Below are positions 5,830 to 11,522 of a stretch of 22,517 nt of DNA, in pieces (the stretch's first letter is position 1; each line of letters opens with the position of its first letter). Source of the stretch: a virus; IMG/VR virus record IMGVR_UViG_3300046616_000202, positions 1 through 22,517 of that record, one strand, 5' to 3'. The position numbers and the translations under genes are program-made. Below the pieces are notes generated by a model that ran no database searches, was not told the DNA's origin, and saw only the letters and a program-made list of their open reading frames with translations.

Positions 5830-6963
5830 TCAGCTCACTTTTCCGAATGCAACAACTTCGCCGATGGGTCCCTTTTTGCGCCGGTCCCCCGCATACTCCT
5901 CGACTTTTTTCGCAACCATGAGGTGATCCTCAAGATCCGTGTGGTCGTAGATGGCGTTGGCCTCATCGCTCATATGTCCCAGTAATTGCTTGCGCATTTC
6001 CTTGGTGATGCCAGCCTTGCGGAGACGCGTATTGCGTGTATGGCGCAGCGAGTGGAGCACGAGGTTTCCAGAGTACCCCGCAGCCTCGCAGGCAGATTTG
6101 AAGTGCCTTAACAGCTGCACGCCATCTGGCAGGCTTTTGGTCGCGACTAGAGCCCTGATGTTCTTCGCCAAGTCTGCCGAAAGGATTGCCACACGGCCCC
6201 TATTGTTCTTCGTCTGTCCCTTATGCAGCCGCACCACTCCGACAGGAACAACCGTTCCCTCTTCGTCTGGTACCTGTTCGACCGTGATCTGATCGGGCGC
6301 CAGCTTGAACAGCAGCTCCCCACGTCGGAACCCGGTCTCCAGCAGGAACTCCACGCACATCGCGTCGACCTCGTGGCCGGCATCGCGCATCAGCCGCAGG
6401 ATCACCTCGTCCTGGCCGATGTGTAGGATGTCCCGCTCCTTGCGGGTGGACGCCTCGTCGAGGTAGGGCGCCTCAGGGGGCCGCTCGGACATGAGGCCCT
6501 CACGGTGCGCGAAGGTCAGCACGGAGTGTGCCGCGGCCAGATAGCGGTTGATGGTGGCCGGCGTCAGCGGCTGCTTCCGGGTCGGCGCGGCCGGGCGCTT
6601 CTCCAGGCGGTCCACAATCTTCCCAAGGACCGCCCTGGTGACCTGGGTGACCTCGTGGGTGCCGATCACCGTCACACAGAAGTCCAGGCGCTGCATCAGG
6701 CTCCCGTCGCGCCCAGCCTTCCACTTGCCCTTGGGGCCGCCCTTGGCCTTGGCCTTCTCGACCACCTCGGCGAACGTGGGCGCCCCGGTGCTCTGGGTGT
6801 TCTCCAGGGTCGGCGGCTCCTCGCCGGTCAGCTTCACGTACAGCTCGTAGCCCTCGGCATCCTTCTTGGTCTTGAAGCGCCTGCGGAAGGTCTTGGGCTT
6901 GCGGTAGACCTCGCCAATCCACACGCCAGTCAGCTTGCCGTCTCGCTTCTCAGCGTATGCCAT
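5830..6963 (-). CDS. int: Tyrosine recombinase / phage integrase
   Basis: This 377-residue protein has the expected layout: an N-terminal beta-rich arm-binding part (about 1-50), a core-binding helical domain (about 60-165, with an ATINRYLAAAHSVLTFAHRE stretch) and a catalytic domain. Catalytic residues are visible: Arg214 in TGFRRGEL, Lys252 in the TKNNRGR hairpin, His304 and Arg307 in LHSLRHT, His330 in LLGH, and nucleophile Tyr339 in AIYDHTD. It should carry out site-specific integration and probably excision. ATG 6963 follows the preceding small gene's TGA by three bases. The gene ends directly before a tRNA-Cys-like sequence and a terminator, the normal int-attP order. It appears intact. 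Confidence 0.97.
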   Translation of the reverse strand: MAYAEKRDGKLTGVWIGEVYRKPKTFRRRFKTKKDAEGYELYVKLTGEEPPTLENTQSTGAPTFAEVVEKAKAKGGPKGKWKAGRDGSLMQRLDFCVTVIGTHEVTQVTRAVLGKIVDRLEKRPAAPTRKQPLTPATINRYLAAAHSVLTFAHREGLMSERPPEAPYLDEASTRKERDILHIGQDEVILRLMRDAGHEVDAMCVEFLLETGFRRGELLFKLAPDQITVEQVPDEEGTVVPVGVVRLHKGQTKNNRGRVAILSADLAKNIRALVATKSLPDGVQLLRHFKSACEAAGYSGNLVLHSLRHTRNTRLRKAGITKEMRKQLLGHMSDEANAIYDHTDLEDHLMVAKKVEEYAGDRRKKGPIGEVVAFGKVS

Positions 6964-6966
6964 CGT

Positions 6967-7137
6967 TCAGCCTCCCACCTTGCCGTAGTCGCGCACGTGC
7001 TCCCGGTTGCCGTTCCAGTGGAACAGTGTCAGCCCCGTACACCAACGGTACAGGTCGAAGCCTACTGTGTGGTCGCCCACATGCACCCGGGCAAGGAGCG
7101 CGCGCAGGATGGGGCAGTAATGCAGTTGCAGGCGCAT
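6967..7137 (-). CDS. 56-residue hypothetical protein upstream of integrase
   Basis: ATG 7137 comes three bases after the TGA of the 30-residue gene, and its TGA ends three bases before the integrase ATG. The product MRLQLHYCPILRALLARVHV is followed by HTVGFDLYRWCTGLTLFHWN and a charged tail. Two cysteines and several aromatics suggest a small folded domain. By position it could be an excisionase-type or accessory protein, but I see no helix-turn-helix and do not assign that role. Confidence 0.55.
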   Translation of the reverse strand: MRLQLHYCPILRALLARVHVGDHTVGFDLYRWCTGLTLFHWNGNREHVRDYGKVGG

Positions 7138-7140
7138 GGG

Positions 7141-7233
7141 TCAGTGCTCCAATCGTTTGCGGATGTAGGCGCCCAGCTCCCAGAGAGCCCACAGTGCCCC
7201 CAGGGCCAGCGCAGCGGCGTGGTAGTAGTCCAT
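7141..7233 (-). CDS. 30-residue single-pass membrane peptide
   Basis: ATG 7233 overlaps the regulator's TGA (TGATG). The product MDYYHAAALALGALWALWEL ends GAYIRKRLEH: one hydrophobic Ala/Leu/Trp helix with a basic end, predicting an inner-membrane peptide with a cytoplasmic C-terminus. It is coupled between a regulator and another small gene. The function is unknown. Confidence 0.5.
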   Translation of the reverse strand: MDYYHAAALALGALWALWELGAYIRKRLEH

Positions 7234-7631
7234 CAGCCCTTAGGCCTCCGCAGGCGGCGCGCCGCGAGGTTCATGTCGTGCGCCAGCTTGCGGCCCTTGG
7301 GTGTCAGGTAGGCCCGCTGCTTGCGCAGGTCGAGCGGGTCCTGCTCCTTCACGATCAGCTCCAAGCCCGGCTCGCGGTGCCTGTTGATCGGGCCGATGTC
7401 GAGCAGGTTGCGCGTCATGACGGAGCCAGCGATGCCGGCCTGCGCGGCATACTCCTCGACCGTGAGGCCTTGCTTTTTGGCCACCAGCGCAAAGGCGCGC
7501 ATGTAGGATATGGGTGGCACGCCGTGGCCCAGGTTGAACCAGAGCTGGTAGATTTGAAGCATCGCCTCCTGGGTATCGCTCTCCTCGTCGGGGATCGGGG
7601 GCTTAGCGGGTGCCATTAACAACGTCTCCAT
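7233..7631 (-). CDS. Winged-helix (MarR-like) phage transcriptional regulator
   Basis: This is a 132-residue protein starting at ATG 7631, chosen because AAGGAG (7645-7640) lies eight bases upstream. An in-frame upstream ATG at 7679 lacks a comparable signal. Residues 57-77 (LTVEEYAAQAGIAGSVMTRN) form a helix-turn-helix, followed by a recognition-helix/wing part (ELIVKEQDP... RAYLTPKGRKLAHDM) typical of MarR-like or phage winged-helix proteins, where 'YLTPKG' closes the wing. The C-terminus is very basic (AARRLRRPKG). Position next to the integrase suggests a role in the lysis-lysogeny choice or in integrase control. Dyads at 7794-7823 and 8385-8404 are possible targets. Confidence 0.75.
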   Translation of the reverse strand: METLLMAPAKPPIPDEESDTQEAMLQIYQLWFNLGHGVPPISYMRAFALVAKKQGLTVEEYAAQAGIAGSVMTRNLLDIGPINRHREPGLELIVKEQDPLDLRKQRAYLTPKGRKLAHDMNLAARRLRRPKG

Positions 7632-7650
7632 CTGCAACACTCCTTCGGTA

Positions 7651-7770
7651 TTAGCCGCGATAGATGAAAAAGAGTCCAAGAATGAATAGGCCGGCGTTGA
7701 GATATCCCCGACACGGTAGGCCAGCCAGCACAGTGGCCAGGAACACCAAGATGAAACCGAGTGTCGACAT
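7651..7770 (-). CDS. 39-residue hydrophobic membrane protein
   Basis: ATG 7770 is preceded by GAGAGGTAGGGAC, a purine-rich binding site. The product is MSTLGFILVFLATVLAGLPC followed by RGYLNAGLFILGLFFIYRG, two hydrophobic segments joined by a short polar turn, so a hairpin membrane protein. It ends 19 bp before the regulator's start. Holin-like topology is possible but untested. Confidence 0.6.
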   Translation of the reverse strand: MSTLGFILVFLATVLAGLPCRGYLNAGLFILGLFFIYRG

Positions 7771-7793
7771 GTAGTCCCTACCTCTCCCTTCGC

Positions 7794-7823
7794 TGCACGG
7801 AACCATACTCATTGCACCGTGCA
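7794..7823. promoter_or_regulatory. Inverted repeat upstream of the regulator group (candidate operator)
   Basis: Perfect 7 bp arms TGCACGG (7794-7800) and CCGTGCA (7817-7823) are separated by 16 bp, in the 77 bp gap before the minus-strand 39-residue gene and regulator. A TTGACT hexamer lies nearby on the minus strand, but no well-spaced -10 is seen. Control by the neighbouring winged-helix protein is a guess. Confidence 0.35.
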
Positions 7824-7847
7824 CGTCTTTAGTCAAATGGCAGCAAT

Positions 7848-8231
7848 TCAGAACTGAAACAAGGCGACCAGATGCCCTGCCGCAATCCCCGTGTAAGTCC
7901 ACAGGCGACGCTCTCCTGCCCCCTGCTTCCGTTCGAACGATAGCACCGCCAGCAAGTCCTCGGTGTGGAAGGGCTCCAGCACCAGCATGTTGCCCCAGTG
8001 GATCAGTGCCGGCTCCAGGCCTTCCATTAGTATCCCCACCTCGCCCGTGGTTTCGTCAATGTACTTCACGAAACCTTTAGCACCCACGGGCAACGTTCCC
8101 AGCTCGGTCTCGTATGGAGACGTTGTGGTCACAGGGGTCCCCACGGTGATCGTGTGTGGCAACTGCTTAGACAGGATGTCGGATTGCGCATGGTTGTTAT
8201 TGTCGAATGTGAACGTAGTCCGCATGATCAT
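7848..8231 (-). CDS. 127-residue hypothetical protein with SH3-like core
   Basis: The frame starts at ATG 8231 (MIMRTTFTFDNNNHAQSDIL), and a second ATG two codons later is equally possible. The central part (LPVGAKGFVKYIDETTGEVG ... HWGNMLVLEPF) alternates strands and glycines like a small SH3-type barrel. The C-terminus is aromatic and hydrophobic. No catalytic motif is seen. It is followed by a 77 bp spacer with a dyad and preceded by a 190 bp non-coding spacer, so it may have its own promoter. No function is assigned. Confidence 0.65.
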   Translation of the reverse strand: MIMRTTFTFDNNNHAQSDILSKQLPHTITVGTPVTTTSPYETELGTLPVGAKGFVKYIDETTGEVGILMEGLEPALIHWGNMLVLEPFHTEDLLAVLSFERKQGAGERRLWTYTGIAAGHLVALFQF

Positions 8232-8384
8232 TGCTACCGCTATTTTCCCAGGCGAGTTACCTGCCGCCCCTCCAGTATTCCCACCACTAACTTCGCCAGC
8301 ACAGCCCCATGTTGCATTTGGGTCAACAGGAACCGTTAATGAAGCTTACGCAAGTCTTACATTCGCCACTAACTGTGCCCCGCC

Positions 8385-8404
8385 TGACACAATGTCCAGT
8401 GTCA
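8385..8404. promoter_or_regulatory. 20 bp dyad TGACAC-N8-GTGTCA (candidate operator)
   Basis: Arms TGACAC (8385-8390) and GTGTCA (8399-8404) lie in the 190 bp non-coding spacer before the 127-residue gene. On the minus strand the right arm forms a TTGACA hexamer, so a repressor here could block a -35 element. No convincing -10 follows at 16-18 bp, so the promoter reading is weak. Confidence 0.35.
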
Positions 8405-8421
8405 AATGCCCCCCACCGTGA

Positions 8422-8634
8422 TCACCCGGATACATCCATACAATGGTGCAGTCGCGAGAGATTAGCAGCGCCACGCCATGCGGAACGTTCGTCGCTGTAG
8501 TGCCCTAGGGTGACGCTGGGGCGCCGCAGGGCCGCTGGGGTGATAATGCACCAACCATCGTTCGCATCGTCCCAGCAGACGCGCCAGCCGGCCTGGAAGG
8601 CCTTATCGATCCAGTGTTGCCATTGGTCGTGCAT
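8422..8634 (-). CDS. 70-residue Trp/Cys-containing hypothetical protein
   Basis: ATG 8634 overlaps the TGA of the 31-residue membrane peptide (TGATG). The product starts MHDQWQHWIDKAFQAGWRVC and continues WDDANDGWCIITPAALRRPS. It is rich in Trp with a short helix-strand pattern that looks like a compact domain. The long upstream in-frame extension to 8970 lies over two better supported genes and was rejected. No family is recognised. Confidence 0.65.
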   Translation of the reverse strand: MHDQWQHWIDKAFQAGWRVCWDDANDGWCIITPAALRRPSVTLGHYSDERSAWRGAANLSRLHHCMDVSG

Positions 8635-8729
8635 CAGATGTACCTCACGATGAACCCGATGCCCCAGGCGATGCTGCCAAGTGTCAGCGCGATAGCGAAA
8701 GCAGCCGGCCACGTTTCCAGGGTGATCAT
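8634..8729 (-). CDS. 31-residue single-pass membrane peptide
   Basis: ATG 8729 overlaps the TGA of the 88-residue gene (ATGA), and the stop overlaps the next ATG. The product MITLETWPAAFAIALTLGSI ends AWGIGFIVRYI, one long hydrophobic helix. Coupling on both sides supports expression. The function is unknown. Confidence 0.5.
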   Translation of the reverse strand: MITLETWPAAFAIALTLGSIAWGIGFIVRYI

Positions 8730-8992
8730 TGGCGCGCCTGCTCTTGCTCCGCGAGGGCCTGCTGTGCCTCGCGGTCTGCCCTCGCCTCGCGCGCGAGCCT
8801 GATGCGCATGCGGTCGAACCAAAACTGTTCCGCCATGTTGTGGCGCAGCCTCGCGACGGAGTCTTTGGGATCAGCGAAGAACATCGCGACACGCTTGTGT
8901 CCCTGCAGGTTTGTGTAGACCAGATCATGTGACAGCCTGCCGAGACTGTCGGTTGTCCCGCGGGGCACAACGTCTATGCGCACACGCTTCAT
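8726..8992 (-). CDS. 88-residue hypothetical protein with charged helical tail
   Basis: ATG 8992 has a GGAG about eight bases upstream (TAGGAGCAAATGCC). The N-terminal half (MKRVRIDVVPRGTTDSLGRL ... HKRVAMFFADPKDS) looks strand-rich. The C-terminal half is a long Arg/Ala/Glu/Gln helix (LAREARADREAQQALAEQEQ) with coiled-coil character. It follows hairpin A in the leftward cassette. No function is recognised. Confidence 0.7.
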   Translation of the reverse strand: MKRVRIDVVPRGTTDSLGRLSHDLVYTNLQGHKRVAMFFADPKDSVARLRHNMAEQFWFDRMRIRLAREARADREAQQALAEQEQARQ

Positions 8993-9028
8993 GGCATTTG
9001 CTCCTATGAAACAAGGGGTTTCCGCACG

Positions 9029-9069
9029 GCCCTAAGGCCCGTAAGCTTGTGCAGCTGCGGGCCGTAAGG
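9029..9069 (-). repeat. Intergenic GCCCTAAGGC hairpin, copy A
   Basis: The plus strand shows GCCCTAAGGCCCG (9029-9041) and, after a 16-base loop, CGGGCCGTAAGG (9058-9069). The inner stem is GGCCCG/CGGGCC. A further CCT/AGG pairing follows a bulged G. Two other intergenic spaces (copies B and C) carry the same 10-mer with changed but still pairing stems. It is not followed by a T-run on either strand, so it is not a classic terminator. Confidence 0.6.
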
Positions 9070-9086
9070 TCGCTTGTGTGTGTTGC

Positions 9087-9281
9087 TCAGTAGCGCCGAT
9101 GTCTGTCCGCTAGACGCGTCCAAGTGTCGTCAATGAGATCGGCGCGCCGCGCTATGACGCCGAGCGTTCCCCCTAGCCCGTGCTTGGCCGCGTAGACCTT
9201 GCGCGCATCCCACGCACATTCGGCCGCTATGGTTTCGACGGGCAAGCGGTGACCAGGGGCGAAACATTCGTAATTCTGCAT
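9087..9281 (-). CDS. 64-residue hypothetical protein
   Basis: ATG 9281 has a strong TAAGGAG eight to nine bases upstream. The product MQNYECFAPGHRLPVETIAA is followed by ECAWDARKVYAAKHGLGGTL and a basic end. It is predicted to be mostly helical with a His/Cys-containing N-terminus. The repeated 18 bp motif lies 16 bp before the ATG, and hairpin A follows the gene. The function is unknown. Confidence 0.7.
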   Translation of the reverse strand: MQNYECFAPGHRLPVETIAAECAWDARKVYAAKHGLGGTLGVIARRADLIDDTWTRLADRHRRY

Positions 9282-9297
9282 TTCAGATGCTCCTTAG

Positions 9298-9315
9298 TTG
9301 AGAGGTGGCAGGTAT
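9298..9315 (-). promoter_or_regulatory. Repeated 18 bp motif, copy 2
   Basis: This copy is identical over 18 bp to the one at 5666-5683 (minus strand ATACCTGCCACCTCTCAA). It fills the gap between the stop codon of the 260-residue gene and the SD of the 64-residue gene, ending 16 bp before that ATG. A promoter here would give a very short leader, as T7-type promoters often do. Confidence 0.5.
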
Positions 9316-10097
9316 CAACGCACAACGAAACCGGATGTATCCCGCTTGGCGTTGCCCTTGGCGTATAGGGCAATGACGTGATTGCGCGGATCCAGAAAGC
9401 GCAGGTCCGTATCGTCCCCATTGGCCACGGGCGCGCCCATGAAACCCTCAGTGATCGCACGGGACACGCGGGCCTTATCGGAGAACACAGCCGCGACGTT
9501 CAAGCCATTGGCTAGCGCGGCCCTTGCGTGCTCAGTGTTGCCGTCAGCAAGCGAGAAGGTGAGCGCATAGTTGGCAGGGATGCCGCGGCGATTTGCGAGC
9601 TTGGTATAATCGTAAAACTGCACCGTCGGGAAATGTTCGAACACGTTGCGGCCGTTCGCGTCCCGCACCGCTTCCCACCGAATATCGCTTGTGCCGTTGA
9701 GGCGGAACACGGGCTTAAAGCCATTGCGCCGCGCAAGCTTGATTGCCTTGCTGATATCCGCGACCAAATGGGCCATGAACTCATGACGGGCCGCAAAGAA
9801 GGCCTTGGTTTTACGTATGCGCGCGGCTTGGATTGTGTTGCGCAACCCATTGGCCACGTCCTGGGCCGTTAGGATACCGTGGCCGGCCATGATGCCACCG
9901 CGGCCCGCAGTATTGAGGCACGCGGCCTTGCATCCCGCCGTGGCCATTGCGCACACGTTGTGCCCAGAGAGGCTTGCGGGCGCGAGGTGGAGGATGAACG
10001 TCCAATAGCCTGCACCGCGGCCCTTCTCGGTCTTTGGGTTGCCGGGGGTGAGAAGGCGGAAACCACGGGAGCCTTTGGGGAAAGCGGTAGGCGTCAT
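9315..10097 (-). CDS. Conserved phage protein of the Gp88-like type with Cys cluster, 260 residues
   Basis: ATG 10097 has AGGA nine bases upstream. The N-terminal third contains the compact motif FILHLAPASLSGHNVCAMAT followed by AGCKAACLNTAGRGG, with cysteines at 49, 56 and 60 (CX6CX3C). Later signatures are PVFRLNGTSDIRWE and VQFYDYTKLANRRG. I associate this set (Cys cluster with CLNTAGR, RLNGTSDIRWE, YDYTK) with a conserved phage protein family related to mycobacteriophage Gp88-type proteins, whose biochemical role is not established. The cysteines could bind a metal or Fe-S cluster (inference). The gene stands alone between two copies of the repeated motif, unlike the overlapping genes elsewhere, which suggests a separately controlled cassette gene. 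Confidence 0.85.
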   Translation of the reverse strand: MTPTAFPKGSRGFRLLTPGNPKTEKGRGAGYWTFILHLAPASLSGHNVCAMATAGCKAACLNTAGRGGIMAGHGILTAQDVANGLRNTIQAARIRKTKAFFAARHEFMAHLVADISKAIKLARRNGFKPVFRLNGTSDIRWEAVRDANGRNVFEHFPTVQFYDYTKLANRRGIPANYALTFSLADGNTEHARAALANGLNVAAVFSDKARVSRAITEGFMGAPVANGDDTDLRFLDPRNHVIALYAKGNAKRDTSGFVVR

Positions 10098-10113
10098 ATG
10101 TCGATATCCTGTT

Positions 10114-10126
10114 AGGTGGCAGCTAT
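10114..10126 (-). promoter_or_regulatory. Repeated motif, copy 3 (12/13 match)
   Basis: Minus strand ATAGCTGCCACCT differs by one base from the other two copies. It lies 16 bp before the ATG of the 260-residue gene, the same distance as copy 2 from its gene. On the plus strand the surrounding TTAGGTGGCAGCTATTGGGA superficially resembles an SP6 promoter with a one-base insertion, but that would direct antisense transcription. Confidence 0.45.
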
Positions 10127-10148
10127 TGGGACGTGGGTGTCCCCTAAT

Positions 10149-10188
10149 GCCCTAAGGCGGGAAGCCGTTAGGCGCCCGCCGTAAAGCC
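10149..10188 (-). repeat. Intergenic GCCCTAAGGC hairpin, copy B
   Basis: The plus strand shows GCCCTAAGGCGGG (10149-10161), a 13-base loop and CCCGCCGTAAAGCC (10175-10188). The inner stem GGCGGG/CCCGCC differs from copies A and C (GGCCCG/CGGGCC) by compensating changes. CCTAATGCCC precedes it, matching CCTAACGCCC before copy C. It lies between the 65- and 260-residue genes. Confidence 0.6.
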
Positions 10189-10201
10189 TATGTGCCCCGC
10201 G

Positions 10202-10399
10202 CTACTCGCCGCGATAGGGGCGCCAAGTCTTGCCGATATGCTGGCATTGTGGGCACGTCACAAGCGCCCAATTGCGTGTGCCGTCCGCGTGCGCATCGCC
10301 CGTGCGGCAAAGCATTTCCGGCCGGTCAAAGCTGGCACCACGGCGCTTCGCTTCGCTCACTGCGGCATGCTCTTGGTCGTTTAGCTGGTAGTGCATCAT
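10202..10399 (-). CDS. 65-residue protein with possible zinc-binding cysteines
   Basis: ATG 10399 (or the next codon, also ATG) has AAGGAA about eight bases upstream. The product MMHYQLNDQEHAAVSEAKRR ends in a segment with LCRTGDAHADGTRNWALVTC followed by PQCQHIGK. Three cysteines and two histidines, including CPQC, suggest a small zinc ribbon. Hairpins B and C flank the gene. No family is assigned. Confidence 0.7.
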   Translation of the reverse strand: MMHYQLNDQEHAAVSEAKRRGASFDRPEMLCRTGDAHADGTRNWALVTCPQCQHIGKTWRPYRGE

Positions 10400-10453
10400 T
10401 GGGCGTTCCTTAGGGTTGCGTTCGGGCCTAGCGTATCACAAGGCCCTCCTAAC

Positions 10454-10489
10454 GCCCTAAGGCCCGTAGGCACTAATGCGCCGCGGGCC
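10454..10489 (-). repeat. Intergenic GCCCTAAGGC hairpin, copy C
   Basis: The plus strand shows GCCCTAAGGCCCG (10454-10466) and CGGGCC (10484-10489) around a 17-base loop. It lies between the 67- and 65-residue genes. The left arm is identical to copy A over 13 bases, the loops differ, and the upstream CCTAACG matches copy B. Confidence 0.6.
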
Positions 10490-10516
10490 ATTCGGGTATC
10501 GTGTGGAGACCTTGCG

Positions 10517-10720
10517 CTAGGCTGGCTTTGCGACAGACACGACGGCCGCTTGACACTGGTCTAGCGTGAATAGCTTGCGGAAGCGCTTTCCGCTTGTGCC
10601 AAAGGCGTAGTCAACGGGATACTTTCCGTCACGCCTTGGGCGATGAATGGTGATCACCGTCCCGCTAAGGCGCCCATCGCTTTCGCGAGTGAATGCGCCA
10701 TGTGTACCGATTACGTTCAT
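10517..10720 (-). CDS. 67-residue basic hypothetical protein
   Basis: ATG 10720 has AGGGGC upstream. The product MNVIGTHGAFTRESDGRLSG continues TVITIHRPRRDGKYPVDYAF and ends with a helix. It is strand-rich, basic and likely a small beta barrel. It is followed by hairpin C. No known motif is seen. Confidence 0.65.
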   Translation of the reverse strand: MNVIGTHGAFTRESDGRLSGTVITIHRPRRDGKYPVDYAFGTSGKRFRKLFTLDQCQAAVVSVAKPA

Positions 10721-10733
10721 TGTGTGCCCCTGC

Positions 10734-10835
10734 TCACTTGCCGTTGTGGGCGGCGCTAGACGCGCCTGTGCGGTATGCGGCCAATTCGGCCTTGCGGATT
10801 GCCGCGATGATTACTTGCTGTTGCGTGCGTGACAT
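10734..10835 (-). CDS. 33-residue hypothetical peptide
   Basis: ATG 10835 gives MSRTQQQVIIAAIRKAELAA followed by YRTGASSAAHNGK, a single amphipathic helix with a flexible tail. A weak AAAGG lies upstream. It ends 13 bp before the next gene's start. The evidence is composition and spacing only. The upstream in-frame extension overlaps the 42-residue gene and was not used. Confidence 0.4.
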   Translation of the reverse strand: MSRTQQQVIIAAIRKAELAAYRTGASSAAHNGK

Positions 10836-10848
10836 TGGCTTAGGCCTT

Positions 10849-10977
10849 TCACATGTCATGGATTGAGTAGTCGTTTTTGCCGCAACGTTGGCACGTGTGG
10901 CCGTAACCTCCCCACGTATCATCGCCGCGATTGTTGTGGCCGATCAGGGCGCAAAGCAGCTTGCGAATGAAGGCCAT
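10849..10977 (-). CDS. 42-residue small zinc-knuckle-like protein
   Basis: ATG 10977 follows the preceding stop by four bases. The product MAFIRKLLCALIGHNNRGDD is followed by TWGGYGHTCQRCGKNDYSIH. The pattern 'LLCxLxGH ... HxCxRCG' is common in very small phage proteins and probably forms a zinc-binding fold from C9, H14, C30 and C33. Its role in those phages is unknown. Confidence 0.65.
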   Translation of the reverse strand: MAFIRKLLCALIGHNNRGDDTWGGYGHTCQRCGKNDYSIHDM

Positions 10978-10981
10978 GGGA

Positions 10982-11260
10982 TCAGGCCCTAATCTCAAAG
11001 CCGTGTTGCTCGGCGATAACCTTGGCATGATGGATGCCCGCAGCGGCCTCGCGGCCCTCCAGGGCTGCACCCACCGTGTAACCTTCGCCCGGAGCGTGGA
11101 GCTTGCCGAACGCGAACGTAACCGCGACCGGCCACGTGTCGGCGATACCCACAACGCCCTCGGACGGGATCAGGAGCGTGTCCCCATTGGCGATATCGTC
11201 CGAACATTGGCACGCGTCGTAAGCCTCGCCCGTGGTCTCGAATGTGTGAACTTTGGTCAT
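10982..11260 (-). CDS. 92-residue hypothetical protein, first gene of the leftward arm
   Basis: ATG 11260 has AGGG about eight bases upstream and AAGGAG further away. The product MTKVHTFETTGEAYDACQCS continues DDIANGDTLLIPSEGVVGIA, a strand pattern resembling small phage beta-domain proteins, and ends in a helix (HHAKVIAEQHGFEIRA). It is the promoter-proximal gene of the cassette, as nothing convincing is encoded between it and the plus-strand tail gene. The function is unknown. Confidence 0.7.
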   Translation of the reverse strand: MTKVHTFETTGEAYDACQCSDDIANGDTLLIPSEGVVGIADTWPVAVTFAFGKLHAPGEGYTVGAALEGREAAAGIHHAKVIAEQHGFEIRA

Positions 11261-11307
11261 TTGGTCGCCCTGTGCTCCTTAGTGCCTAGTGTTGAATTGC
11301 CGTCTTG

Positions 11308-11345
11308 TGTCAACGCATTTGGCTACGCTAGGCCCGCCGTGTCAA
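11308..11345 (-). promoter_or_regulatory. Two TTGACA hexamers upstream of the leftward arm
   Basis: Minus-strand TTGACA occurs at 11345-11340 and at 11313-11308, 32 bp apart, about 50-85 bp before the first leftward gene. These match the sigma70 -35 consensus exactly. The -10 partners are poor (ACTAGG at 17 bp for the proximal one), so the promoter call is tentative. Confidence 0.4.
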
Positions 11346-11522
11346 TCCGACGAAATGACATGGCTGCTATGCGTCTAGCGCATCCATAGGGAGGCGCTGG
11401 GAGGCGTGGGGATCGTTGGCTAGGCTGGTAGCCGGATTGGAAACTAACGCATCCACGGGGCTCGCTGGGGCTCCTAGGGCCTATTGAGCTGTGGTCGCCC
11501 ATATAAGGCCGGACACCCCACC

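Noticed and set aside
7963-8421. 152-residue plus-strand frame
   Set aside because: Mostly antisense to the 127-residue minus-strand gene, in an arm where all other genes read leftward, and without a ribosome binding site.
10112-10131. SP6-like promoter on the plus strand (TTAGGTGGCAGCTATTGGGA)
   Set aside because: It needs a one-base insertion relative to SP6, and would transcribe antisense to the cassette. The minus-strand reading as a shared leader motif fits the gene layout better.
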